Origin: Rhodocollybia butyracea
Taxonomy: Eukaryota > Basidiomycota > Agaricomycetes > Agaricales > Omphalotaceae
Direction: 5' to 3'
Length of the DNA: 64,000 nucleotides
NCBI GenBank assembly: GCA_015501585.1
Contig: JADNRY010000050.1
Coordinates: forward strand, 186,001 to 250,000
Program-made: the position numbers and the translations under genes
Shown: positions 23,333-33,622 of the stretch, piece after piece
How positions within the stretch are numbered: position 1 is the stretch's first letter
Layout: each line of letters begins with the position of its first letter
The notes under the pieces: generated by a model
Told to the model about the DNA's origin: nothing
What the model saw: only the letters and a program-made list of their open reading frames with translations
The model's database searches: none

Positions 23333-23439
23333 GGGGCGAATCCGGATTCGAACCGAAGACCCTCTGCAGTAGAATAGCTTGAAATTTGCGCAACGAACCA
23401 TCACCCAAAGCGGGTATCATGCCTCTAGACCATACGCCC
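23333..23439 (-). tRNA. tRNA-Pro-like (TGG), intron about 35 nt
   Basis: Minus-strand copy. Acceptor GGGCGTA/TTCGCCC, A box GTCTAGAGGCATGAT, loop TTTGGG, B box ggTTCGAATCC. The anticodon stem CCCGC against GCAGA has two mismatches, so function is doubtful. A T5 run follows on the minus strand (about 23299-23295). Confidence 0.55.
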
Positions 23440-23816
23440 AGTGGTAAAAACCATGTCAGTCTCTGAGATCTACTTTCCACGATGTAAGTAGCTAGTATGG
23501 AAAAAGCGAACGATAAATTGATAAGAAGCGATAAGAAGCAAACGCAAATTTCCTTTTCTGGAAAAGATACATCCCGCTTTGACATTAAGTATGTATATAA
23601 TGTATTACTCTTTCTACAAAACTACACTTGAACTCTAGTACACTTACAATAACTACTGCCAGATTCCTCCAGTCCCCCTCGCATCTGCACTAGTTGCGGG
23701 GTTTCGAGACCTCGACGTGTGAGAAAACCATGAAGATTGCAGTTTACTTGAAAATTAAACAATGCATACCAGTTCTACCAATTCCATGCTGATCCCAGGC
23801 TAATTCCACCCCGGTT

Positions 23817-25783
23817 CTATCCCGATCCCAAGCCCACGGCACCCCCAATAGCAGTCAACAACGTATCCATATAATCACCAGTAGTATCCCAGACCGAGAA
23901 CCCCCTCAATCCCATCTCACTAATAAATTTCCCTTTTGCAGTAAAAGAAGTCGCATCGTCGTATGAGACCATCACGTCGGTAGTTGGGTTATACACAAAC
24001 GGCTAGAATTTCAACACAACAATCAAAATAATCGGCTTCCCATACAAACGTTAAAAAAAGAAAGAAACCACTCACAGTCTGACTACACTCATCAAACGTC
24101 CAATCCACGCCCTCCACCGGCGTTCCCTCCGGTGTAAGGAACCCTCCCGGACTAACAATGAGCCCCCAGTAGTTAAATATGCCTCCTATAGGGGTTGGGT
24201 TACCACAGGAATCTGTACCAGCTGGAGCATCTTGACTATCACCATGAGGCTGTGCCCCCGCGTTGAACGCGGGGTAGAGCTGGAGCGTGGAGCCCTTAAG
24301 CGCGTTGGAGTTGCTTACGTTGAAGGAGTGGCCGTAGGCGGCGACGCCGAGGGAGAGCTTTGGGGGGAGAGGAAGAATTTAAGCATTGTAGACTCGGGGT
24401 ACGGGGGAATCGAGGAGAAAAAGGTTTAATACATACCTGATCAGCGGGAAACCCAGCCGCTGTCCATGCTTTAATCGCAGACACGGCTGATCCATCGCGA
24501 ACTGGGGCACATGTGTCATTGAGAGGTGCGTTAGGTCCGACGGTGGAAGACCAGGAGCCCCATATATCATAATTCATAACACCTAAACAAACAAAAGAAA
24601 AGAAGTTAGGAACTCTTCATTTCCATCCCCGAATATCCGGAGACATGCACACGAAACTGCGAGAACTGCGTTCCACGATAAGTAGCCAACTCACTTATAT
24701 AATTTAAAACATCCGCAAAACTCGACACATCCGCCATAGGCTCTCCATCCGATCCAGCAAAGGGCGTAATAGAGACAGCAGCAGCAAGGATCAACTGTGC
24801 ACCCGTAGGGTCCTTGCGAAGTTGTTGTAAGAATAAAAGAAAATTCGCAGAGTCTGAGGATGAGACGGTGTTGCATCCGATGCCCTCTTAATAAAAATAA
24901 ATAAAGTTATTCACGTTTTATCAGCACTTGGGGAGTGAGAATCAACTTACGTTTTCCGGGGTATTCCCAGCTGTCATAAGAATAGATTAGCATGCGCAAG
25001 ACAGAGGGTTTTAGGCGGGTTGGAGTACTCAGTTACTTACTCGAATTCGATTCCATCAACATCGTACTGATTAGCTATATCCACAACAGTTTGCACGAAC
25101 GCGCTCCTGTTTTGTGCGGTCGCCATTGCGTTGGAGAAATACATGGATCCTGACCAGCCGCCAATTGATAGAATGGTGGTCACATTCTACGGGAGTTAGT
25201 AGAAGAATCAAGTTAGAACAAGTTTACAAAAGAGAGAGAATCGGAGGAGGAAATAAAGCGCACATGTGTCTTGGCGTGCTAACAAACTCAGGAAGAGCTT
25301 GTTGGCTTATCGAATCTAATGCGACCGTGTTCACATCCGGGGTAGTCCTGCGCGTAGTTAAATTTCCCATTAATTTTCCCAAAGCTCCAATCGTCAATCG
25401 AAAGAGTTTAAGGATACTCACGTGGCGAAGGCAAAAGTCAGTGTGTTGTATTTACTCCAGGATATATTACTGGGAGGATTAGTGCCTGCCATCCATCCGG
25501 GGTACCACCCATTTGCCAAAACCGCCGCGAGTTTTCCAGTACTTGGGCCTGGTACGCCAGGACTTCCAGAACCTGAGCCCGAACTAGAGTTAGAACCCGA
25601 TCCCGCACCTGAACCCGACCCCGAACCTGATACCCCAGAACCCGTCGATGCCGAACCGGAGCTTATGGCGCCTTTAGAGGGAACAAGACCACACTTGGGT
25701 TCTCCTGAAACAATTTGAAAGAGGGCAAAGGCCCAGAACCAGAACAGTGAGGAGAAAGCCAATTTCATCAATCCAACTTGCAA
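23817..25783 (-). CDS. GH18 chitinase, secreted
   Basis: Endo-type hydrolase of chitin acting outside the cell or on the wall. The start (25783, or the inner ATG at 25768) gives MKLAFSSLFWFWAFALFQIV, a signal peptide. A Ser/Gly-rich linker of about 50 residues comes next (GSGSGAGSGSNSSSGSGSG). The barrel starts with KLAAVLANGWYPGWMAG and NTLTFAFAT. The strand-3 motif is TTILSIGGWSGSMYF (about 25190-25145). The catalytic motif DGIEFDWEYPG is split by an intron (about 25044/24970); its last E is the acid/base, and Glu replaces the first Asp of the usual DxxDxDxE. Later exons have GIGCNTVSSSDSANFLLFLQ, VMNYDIWGSWS (about 24585-24550), GVAAYGHSF and GFSVWDTTGDYMDTLLTA near the stop at 23817. At least seven introns. 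Looks complete and functional. Confidence 0.88.
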
Positions 25784-27048
25784 TGAAAGAGTCGAGGATC
25801 TAAGTTAGAGAGAGATAAAAAGATAACAAGTGTTGCGTTTTGCGGTGTTTATAGAGTGCAAAAAAGAGGAACGGGGCTGCGGGGTGCTCAAGGACATTGT
25901 GCGAGACAATGTGTTTTTTTTTGGTCGAACTTTGGCTCAACTTTAGATGGGGCCATGCTGTGTACACGTGTACTGTAAAGAAAGAAAAGTTGATGCATTC
26001 TGATACCTATTCCTAGCATAGTCTAGTGGCCTTGGTGGCCGGTGCGGTGTGAACGAGGTTGAGCTTTGATTCGTGGGAAGATAAAATCGGGCCGTATGGC
26101 CGCATGATCGATCGATCATCGATGGTTATCTTTTGTGTCTAGACCGCGACGACACTTGCAGCACTGAGGTCGTCGAGGGCGATAACGACGAGAGATTTCG
26201 AGAACGAGCTTGGATTCTTTTCGTGGGTGGTTTTCACTGTGTTTGACAGAGTTATGAGCTTACTCTTGCTTACTTGAACCTTTTAGGCTTGCAGATTACC
26301 GGATTTTCGCCTTTTTTTTTCGCTCGTTCATCTTAAGATGTACCTTAGCGTAGATGCAATGTTCATGCGGTTAATATTACCTTTGAGCTACTCGGCAACG
26401 GTGATCTAAATGTCCATCGCACTATATCCTTGGTAATTCCATCGCAATATTCCTCGCAGAAAAGAGATTGGCGAGATGATTTGTTCGGAGCTTGGGATTC
26501 GTTTACGTGGAAAAGGTAAGTGACATTGTGCCCGTAACGATTGACATTGTAATATCAAGTTTCGTTTCAGGAATATCACAGTTGTTTTTTCGCATGAAAA
26601 CTTGCTTCGCCAAGTTCCGTAAAACGTGTACATCTGTTGTTCTCAAGCCTCCTTCTCTCACCATACGATTTTTTTCGCTTGAATTGTATTCGATGTCAAG
26701 GTTAGGTTTGCTCCTTTATGCGCAATGTCATTGTCAAGCTGGCATCACCAATGTGCGCATAACGACTGGACGCGTCAGCCATGACCAAATCCGCCGACGA
26801 TGAGCCGCGAAAAATCGGAATAATCACGTGTGATCCCGGATCGATAATTGCAATTTCCTTTTTGGGCGGCTGCGCTCAGTTTTTTGAAACCATGTTCCAA
26901 ATCCAAACGATCTGTTGATTCTGCTGCAGTGCTTGGCTAAATAGCGTGATCTCAGTTTAGTTTCTTTACAACCAACCATCTTCCTCGTTCCTTCCACCAC
27001 GTCTTCCCCTCGTTCCTTCCGCTACTTGCGCTTTTCAACGAGGCCATC
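25784..27048. other. intergenic, promoter region of the flanking divergent genes
   Basis: Divergent spacing between the chitinase (minus) and the carboxylesterase (plus). The region contains gatcgatcgatcatcgat near 26107-26124 (self-complementary). A C/T-rich tract before the carboxylesterase ATG (26985-27030: cttcctcgttccttcca and cctcgttccttccgc) is typical of fungal promoters. No gene recognised; the 26492-26803 frame has no domain. Confidence 0.45.
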
Positions 27049-29112
27049 ATGCCTGTTTCACAGCCAGCTCAAGCCGTGTTCGAGCCAGAACTTCATCACA
27101 TCGTGCTCGACACCGTTTTTCGCGGCGTAGAACACTCGATATCCACGACAGATACGCCAATTCATCAGTATCTCGGAATCAAGTTTGCTTCTGTCCCAGC
27201 CAGATTCCGCCAGTCCAAAGTTTTTTCTTCGTATTCACCAGTAGTCGACGCCTCGAGATATGGGTACGGATTTACATTTACTCGCTGATCATGATACTAT
27301 GATACTGATAATGATGTTCGCATGGTTTCAGTCCCATCTGTCCTCAAGTTAAAAACATGCACAGTTTCGAAGAAACCATGTTTGGCCTCCACAACGATGA
27401 TATCCCAAAACAGGCTCTCAAGCAAAACGAGTTCGAGTGCCTGAACTTGAACATTACCTGTCCAGGCGGTTTGACGCCACAGTCTCACCTACCAGTCATG
27501 GTCTGGATACACGGGTACGCTTTCTATACTTCAATCTCCTCACTGCCTTACATTGTTTCATTAGTGGCGACGACAGAGGTCATGGATCTAACTGGGTTTA
27601 CGACGGGGGACCCTTGGTACGCAAAAGTATTCTAGTCGGAAAGCCTGTCATTATGATTACCTTCAAGTAAGATCATTTCTTTCTATGGCATTTGCCGAAC
27701 TGATATTAATCTTCCTTTCTTTCAAGTTTCCGTCTTGGTTTGTTCGGTTTCGCAGCTGGTCCTCAATTACGCGAGGACGGCGAAGACGGTATAGGCAACT
27801 TTGGTCTGCGCGATCAGCGCAATCTCCTCGAATGGCTACATCGCTATATCGCTGATTTCGGCGGTGATCCAGCCAACATCACTCTTTTCGGTGAATCCAG
27901 CGGTGCATTCGATATTGTCTGTCACATGCTTTCTTCTGTGAACGAGACACGTCCCTTGTTCCACCGAGCCATCGTCCAATCCGCGGTATTTGAATACAAT
28001 ATCCCAGACGTCGCGACCGCTGGATCCCAGCTGTCTAGATTGATGTCTTCAATGCATTTAACCACTATAAGCCAGCTTAGAGCTATCGACGCCGATCAGC
28101 TCGTTAAATTCGGTCGCTCTCTACGTGTCGTTGATGACGCCGTCTTTCTACGCCACGATTGGAAGAGCTTTCTTCTACCAGAAGATACTCACAAGCCTCA
28201 CAATCTAACTGCCGTCGTTCCAAAAGCCCTCGCCGCTCTACGCTCCCACAATCACACCCCAAAACCTATCGCCTCCTCTCCCACCAGCCCAACCCACCGC
28301 GCCTCACCCAGCCTCTTCCAGCCCCTCCTCATCGGCGACTGTGCCTCCGATTCCATGCTCTGGTCCACCCCCATCTCCTACTGGACCTCTGCCGCCGCCG
28401 TGCGCCGCATCAAAGCCGTCTGTCAATCCCTCTCCAAAACCAACTCCCTCTTCCACACCTACGACATCTCCTCCAACACCCCCGACGACGAGATCGCCGC
28501 GCACATCTGCGACCTCGTCAACGACGCGCGCGTCGCGTGGCCCACAGACTGTTTCTCCCTCAACGCGCGCCGCGAGGGCGCCGCCGTTTGGAGATACGTG
28601 TTTGACCAAGAAGGGCCATGGAATGGCGTCCCGCACCACGCAGCGGACCTCATGTATCTCTTCGATACTGTCCCCTACCTGAATCCTCCACGCGCTCGCG
28701 GAGCAACTCTGCAGGGGAGTTCTTCTCTGAAGCCGAGATGTTCCCTGATACGTTCAGCCTGGACGATGACGACGACGATGAGATCAACTATGCCTCTCTC
28801 GCACGGGACGAGGACGCCATGAGCTCAGAAGACGGCGGATGGGCTGTGCCTGGCGTAGCATCGTGGTCATACGAGCGCGTAAGGGATACAATGCAGGCGC
28901 AGTGGATTGCGTTTGCGAATGGGGAGGCGCCGTTTAGCGAGGACAAGGCGTTTGTGTTTGGGCCTGAGGGCGAGACCGGGGAGCGGTCGCAGTCGATTTT
29001 CGAAGGCAGGAGGCGGAGGAGCTGTTGGAAGAAGGCGTTTGAGCCGCTGGGAATGCAGGTGGTGCATAAAATGGGCGTAGAGCTCAGTCGGGGACCGCCT
29101 TTGCGCAACTAA
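27049..29112 (+). CDS. type-B carboxylesterase/lipase, alpha/beta hydrolase
   Basis: Hydrolyses carboxylic esters; no signal peptide, so probably intracellular. Exons: 27049-27263, 27332-27514, 27565-27666 and 27727-29112; introns all GT..AG. The start gives MPVSQPAQAVFEPELHHIVL. Features in order: YLGIKFASVPARFRQ; oxyanion-hole HGG at the exon 2/3 junction (WIHGGDDRGHGSNWVYDGG); FRLGLFGF; FGGDPANITLFGESSGA with the nucleophile Ser (GESSG, about 27893); and the catalytic His region VPHHAADLMYLF (about 28630-28665). The C-terminal part (FPDTFSLDDDDDDEINYASL and then RVRDTMQAQWIAFANGEAPF) is in another frame than the part before about 28700. This implies a small uncertain intron or a one-base indel at 28665-28720. 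An acidic DDDDDD stretch sits there. Confidence 0.85.
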
Positions 29113-29394
29113 GCGTTTAGGTTACTATATATACGGGAATTTGGGATTCTTTCTCTTCGGGTCTTTTTTTGCATATACAGGATATCTCGTCGCATTATTA
29201 CATTACTACTATATTCCACTTGCATTTGTTGTTATTTACCTTCGAGGTTGCTGCTGTTGTAGGGGAAATCTTTAATGATATCAGTTATGATTCGAAAAAA
29301 ATGTTGGTTTTTTGTGAATTCTGCAAGTTCTGCACGCGAGTTAATAGTTATACAATCAAACGGATTATTTCCTTGTACACCCCCAAAAGTTAAA

Positions 29395-30485
29395 CTATCC
29401 CCTAACCCTTACGACCTTTCGTTTCCCTTTCTGCGCACTCGCAGGAGGCGTTGCGCCAGGCGCACCAGGTACACCTGCATTGCTCTCTGTGGCATTCATC
29501 CCAGCTTTGACGGTATCGATAAGCACGCCAGTCGAGAGCGCAGGCGAATACGGCGATACGCGGGACGCTAGAGGGGGCAGCGGCTCCGGCGGGACGGGCA
29601 GTCGTCTCCCAGCCATCTGCTTGCTGCTCTGTTTCGGCTGCGGTACACCCGCTGCGATGGACGACTTGGACGACTTCGTCGTCGCTGGGCCCTTCCCTTT
29701 ATTCACCGTCGGTATCGGAGGCGCAAGAGACGCATCAGCAGGGGACGTGGACGTGGAATACGGGGGCCGCGGTATGTTCTCGGGTTTGAGATGCTGGATC
29801 TGCAGACTGATGCTTTCGAGCAGCTGTTTCTCTGATAAGCGATAAAAATTCAGAGATTAGTAGCCAAGGGGGATGTGAGAGAAACGGAAACAAGAAACAG
29901 ACTGGTTTTTATGCCTGGGTTCATCAGCCTGCCCTCTTTCTTCCACTGCACGCGCACCCGTCCTGGGTTCTCCCAGTCCCGCGGATGCGCCTTGTTGACT
30001 TCATGCAGCGTTCCAAGGCCCAGTCTATTCGTCGCCTCCGCGATATCCTTGCTCAGCGGCCACCAAATGCTCTTTGCACGCTCGACCCTGCGTTGGCCTG
30101 TCCCATACGGGCGTTTCGCATCGATGTAGATTGGATATATACAAGTCCATCTGTTTTTTTTTTACCATTTATCAAAAAGGTTTCTTGTTAGATATTACGA
30201 AAAAGAACTGATAACGAAACATTGAACGTACGACTTGTATGGAGTGATATCCGTGACCGTGTTCTTGGGCGGCTGGCTGGCGCCGTCTGGCCGAAAGTGC
30301 GACTGCGAGGAGGCGGGCGAGGCAGGCCCAGCGCGCTGCGAGAGATCGTCGTCGGATTCGGCGTCCGAGGCGATTTCCTGCAGCAGAGGGCCTTTGGGGC
30401 CTGTGTTGGGCAGCGGCCGTGCGGGCAACGGGAGATCCGTCTCGTCGTCGAATTCGTCTTCGACAATAACTGTTTTTCTGGACAT
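29395..30485 (-). CDS. sec65: signal recognition particle 19-kDa subunit (SRP19/Sec65)
   Basis: Binds SRP RNA helix tips and helps SRP54 assemble; essential for co-translational ER targeting. Exons: 30485-30232, 30150-29903 and 29831-29395; introns of 81 and 71 bp with phases that agree. The N-terminus MSRKTVIVEDEFDDETDLPL is acidic. The core spans the exon 1/2 junction: WTCIYPIYIDAKRPYGTGQR, then RRVERAKSIWWPLSKDIAEA, LGLGTLHEVNKAHPRDWENP and GRVRVQWKKEGRLMN, which is the full SRP19 domain. The third exon adds KKQLLESISLQIQ and a long Pro/Ser/Lys-rich tail ending GKRKVVRVRG, as in yeast Sec65, whose C-terminal tail is basic. Single-copy core gene; looks intact. Confidence 0.93.
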
Positions 30486-30721
30486 TTTTTTTCTGTCGTG
30501 TGCGTGTAAATTCTGTTATTCAAGAAATTAGACCAAGAGAAAGGAGATGAAAGTGTTGTATGAAAGTTCTGGTCAAAGCGGGCCTGAATCCCACGGATAC
30601 ATACATAATTCTTTTCTTTTCCAAACTTTCATGGTCTTCAGATGAGCCAGTCGTCGATGCTGGCAACGTGCTTGTAAGAGATATTCATTTCGCTTATTAC
30701 TTGTTGCTTTTTTCTCTAACA

Positions 30722-31316
30722 ATGATTTGCGTATCTCCTATCAGAATTTTATGGGCAATTTTATTATGCTCTCTTTCTGTCACGATTGCTGCAGATATCG
30801 ACGCTGACCCAGACCCACAAAACGGAACTCACCAGGAGCTGATATGCATTCCTTTCGGTGAATGCGAGCCGTGTCCTTCAGATGAGGTATTTCTTCTACA
30901 TCTTTATCTGTCCATGTTGTTAAACCTTTCGTTGTTAGCTGGACAAACCATTCTGTCAACCATTCGGCAACCGTCGGTTAATGCATTGTAAAAATGCCAC
31001 TACATCCTCATCCTCATACTACACACCTTCTACTCACGACCCAAGAGCAATGTTTGGTCCTCCAGGCAGCGAACACAATTCCAAACCAGGCCCTCACCCT
31101 CCCATACGTCCCGTAGGCGAAACACCCGCCTGGGAATCCTGCGGACGTATAATCTCGCAAGAACGTGCTGATTTCTACGAATTCATAGCGTGTAATGTTT
31201 TATTTGCGCTCTGTGCGATACTGGTTGTGTATGTGCGGTCGAGGCGGCGACATGCGCTGCACGCGAGGCAGCTGGCCGCGAGGATTGGGCTGATTAGAGG
31301 TAGTGGGACAAGATGA
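30722..31316 (+). CDS. small type-I membrane protein, JTB-like
   Basis: Two exons, 30722-30886 and 30939-31316, joined in phase 0 across a 52-bp intron. Signal peptide: MICVSPIRILWAILLCSLSV-TIAA. The Cys-rich lumenal part has CIPFGECEPC, FCQPFGNRRLMHC and WESCGRIISQERADFYEF. One TM helix (CNVLFALCAILVVYV) is followed by a basic tail RSRRRHALHARQLAARIGL. Cys spacing, the SC-x-x-x-x-x-x-E-x-x-x-F-x-x-F/Y-E-like motif before the TM and the basic cytosolic tail resemble the animal JTB family (jumping translocation breakpoint); the call is by pattern only. A broken copy of exon 2 lies at 36490-37060. Confidence 0.65.
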
Positions 31317-31439
31317 CGGGAGTCGGGAGTCAACGAGATGATGGGATTTGGTTTCGGTTGGGTCGGGTTGTTTTCGCATCTGTAGCTATACTTTTGGTTT
31401 ATTGTATGATGATGGTTAATCTGTTTGAGGAATCTTAGA

Positions 31440-32500
31440 TCTGTTATAGTCCACCTTTGTGCTGCTTGTTCTCGATAGAAAGTTACCGTGGCGTAGTAGC
31501 TGAAGCTAATTATGGGTATCGCTCACAGTGCCAAGGTTTCCGTCTATGTTCGTCGTCGTGGTTAGGAGGGTCTCAAGGTATGTTTCGTTTAATGTCTGTC
31601 TGCTCAGTACTCATTCATTTCCAGGCTATTCGCCTTCTTATTGAATCCTCTGTGTCCTATAATCTGCTTGAGGAATCTTAGATTTGTTGTAGTCGACCTT
31701 TGTGTGCTCCCTTGTGCTGTTTGTTCACACCAAGCAGTAGAGAGTTACCATGGCGTAGTAGCTGGGTATCTCTTACAGGGTTATTGGTAGCTCCTGCTCT
31801 TCGCGGCAGGCAGATCTTCTCTGAGTCTTTGGTTGGGCAATCTTCTCCAACGTCAGTTGCCACTGCTGCTTCAGCCACTTCTACATCTGCTATGGATGAT
31901 GCAAGCACTTCCTCTGGAGTTTTAACCTCCAGCACAGTCTCGTCCTCCTCTGTTTCCGCTGTAAGCTCTACTGCTTCAGCCACGACTACTACTTCCGCTT
32001 CCGACCTCATTGGAGCACCCAGCGGCGCTGTAACCGTCACTGTGACATCCACGATGTTCTTGGTTGTTGAACCCACCGGTACTGTTACCGCTATGCTTTC
32101 CACTGGATCTGCCGCTAGCTACGACTACGAGTGACCAGCACAAGCTCGGATCCAACCGCGTCTTCCGTTTCTGCATCCTCCACAACTTCCCCTCCACAAC
32201 TGCAGTACGATTGCCCGATTACCACGTTCGGAAATCTTACCGGGGTACCAAGGAAACCCTTCTCCCTGTCTATACTGCAGTCGACAAGTCCTCGGACAAT
32301 TTTGAATTTCCCTTCCCGTTCCGTGTACTCCTTCGCCCTCGACATCCTCCGCTACCCTACTAATTCCGAACGCATCGAATGCATGGCTATCGGTTCATGA
32401 TCAGCAAATAGCTGTCTTGATAACCGATCTTACCATTCGAGCCAGGCTGCTTCCGTATCGGCAACTCTGGCGGTATGATGGAGTCCGATAATGCCATGGT
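31440..32500 (+). pseudogene. ATP-citrate lyase fragments, copy a
   Basis: Decayed pieces of ATP-citrate lyase, the cytosolic enzyme making acetyl-CoA from citrate. Positions 31536-31575 read KVSVYVRRRG then EGLK before a GTATGT donor, the counterpart of the family's (H/K)IYVRRGGPNYQEGL. A second, shorter copy of the preceding segment (gagttaccatggcgtagtagctg) lies at 31743. Positions 32216-32480 carry GTKETLLPVYT, SRSVYSFALDILRYP and IGNSGGMM in shifting frames (family: WGTKExLIPVY, FASxRSVYxxTLEIL, IGNTGGMMDN). Between them, 31850-32134 is a Ser/Thr-rich open frame (STVSSSSVSAVSSTASATTT) with no match to the lyase. No continuous product is possible. Confidence 0.6.
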
Positions 32501-32599
32501 TCTATAGTATCATAATCGTCACCAACAGTCTTTATGAGCTATTTTTTATGGGAAACCGATACTCAGGATCGCAGCGAATACGAAGTGCATTGCTGCTGG

Positions 32600-33510
32600 G
32601 ACCCGAATGCCTCTTGGCCTTCACCCACTAACTTGCTATACTGAGCAAATTTTATGCTGCCAGTGCTTGTACTCGATAGAAAGTTACCATGGCGTAGTAG
32701 CTGAAGCGCTGAAGCTTATGGGTATCGTTGACAGGGTTACTGATTTGCGCCAAGGTTGCCGTCTAGCTTCGTCGCCGTGGCTAGTAGGGTCTCAAGGTAT
32801 ATTTCTGTCTGCTTGGTACTCATTCAGTTCGTTACCTCGGTGTCCTGAACGCGTCTGGCTTGGGACCTTACCGCCTCGCTTGTTCTACTTAAGTAAGACT
32901 GGTCAAATCAGTGACGGCGGCTCTCTTACTCCCAAATCCATGTCCCGAAATGCCGTCAGCACACCTCCCGTTCAGGTTTTTGGTGTCGCAACCGACGATC
33001 CCCCTGTGGCTTACAATCAGGTCAATCACCAGATCATCCACCTTGACTGTCGTCGTCCTGGTTCCGTTCCATTTCGACCCAGACTACGCGCTTCTCTGTC
33101 TACGGCAGCCCCTGTGCCACCAAGGCATGCTGGACTTCGATTTATGCGGTGCCACATCCTCCGTAACTGCAATGTCCTACTTCTTCGGCGGCTACCACGT
33201 CCAGAAATCTTACCGGGGTACCAAATGAACCTTCTCCCTGTCCATACCCCAGTCGCAGAGGCCTTCGAGGACAACTGACTGCGTGGTCGACTTTCCCTCT
33301 TCCCGTTCCGTGTACTCCGCCTCGACATCCCCGCTACCCTACTAATTTCAAACGTATCAAATGCATGACCATCATCACTGAAGGTGCTCCCGAACGTCGT
33401 GTGCGTGAAATCCTGTATGAGGCTCAGCAAATAGGTGTCTTGATCATCGGTCTTGCCACTCAAGCCAGGCTGCTCCCGTATCGGAAACTATTTTTCGTTG
33501 GTCACGTTTG
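32600..33510 (+). pseudogene. ATP-citrate lyase fragments, copy b
   Basis: Repeats the order of copy a. The segment gatagaaagttaccatggcgtagtagctgaag is at 32669, followed by the YVRR-region relic. From 33060 the frames read MLDFDLCGATSSVTAMSYFF and GGYHVQKSYRGTK (family: GMLDFDxxCxRxxPSVAAxxYPFGGHHxQKFYWGTK). Positions 33285-33460 encode SSRSVYS, KCMTIITEGAPERRVREILY and EAQQIGVLIIGLAT (family: xIAEGVPERRxREILYEAKxxGVxIIGPATVGG). Several frameshifts. The most readable of the three copies. Confidence 0.65.
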
Positions 33511-33622
33511 AGCTACAATAGGCTAATCATCAAATACCTAAATACGTTACGTAGTAAGTCTTTTACACTTCGAATGTTCGATAACTAGCACAAGTTACAG
33601 TATGTATATATGTACAGATATA

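Larger units (their letters stand above)
21541..23470. repeat. array of duplicated tRNA-Pro units with shared flanks
   Basis: The tRNA-like genes share flanking sequence as well. The 5' flank resembles gatgga...gtagtactacattnttancattg, and the 3' flank resembles ctcttgttttggccngagtattcac, then ntcctccaaaa. The spacing of the plus-strand units is 417, 551 and 471 bp. This indicates tandem segmental duplication rather than scattered tRNA insertion. Confidence 0.65.

Noticed and set aside
28304..28639. Minus- and plus-strand alternative frames in the GC-rich end of the carboxylesterase
   Set aside because: GC-rich shadows of a conserved alpha/beta hydrolase frame.
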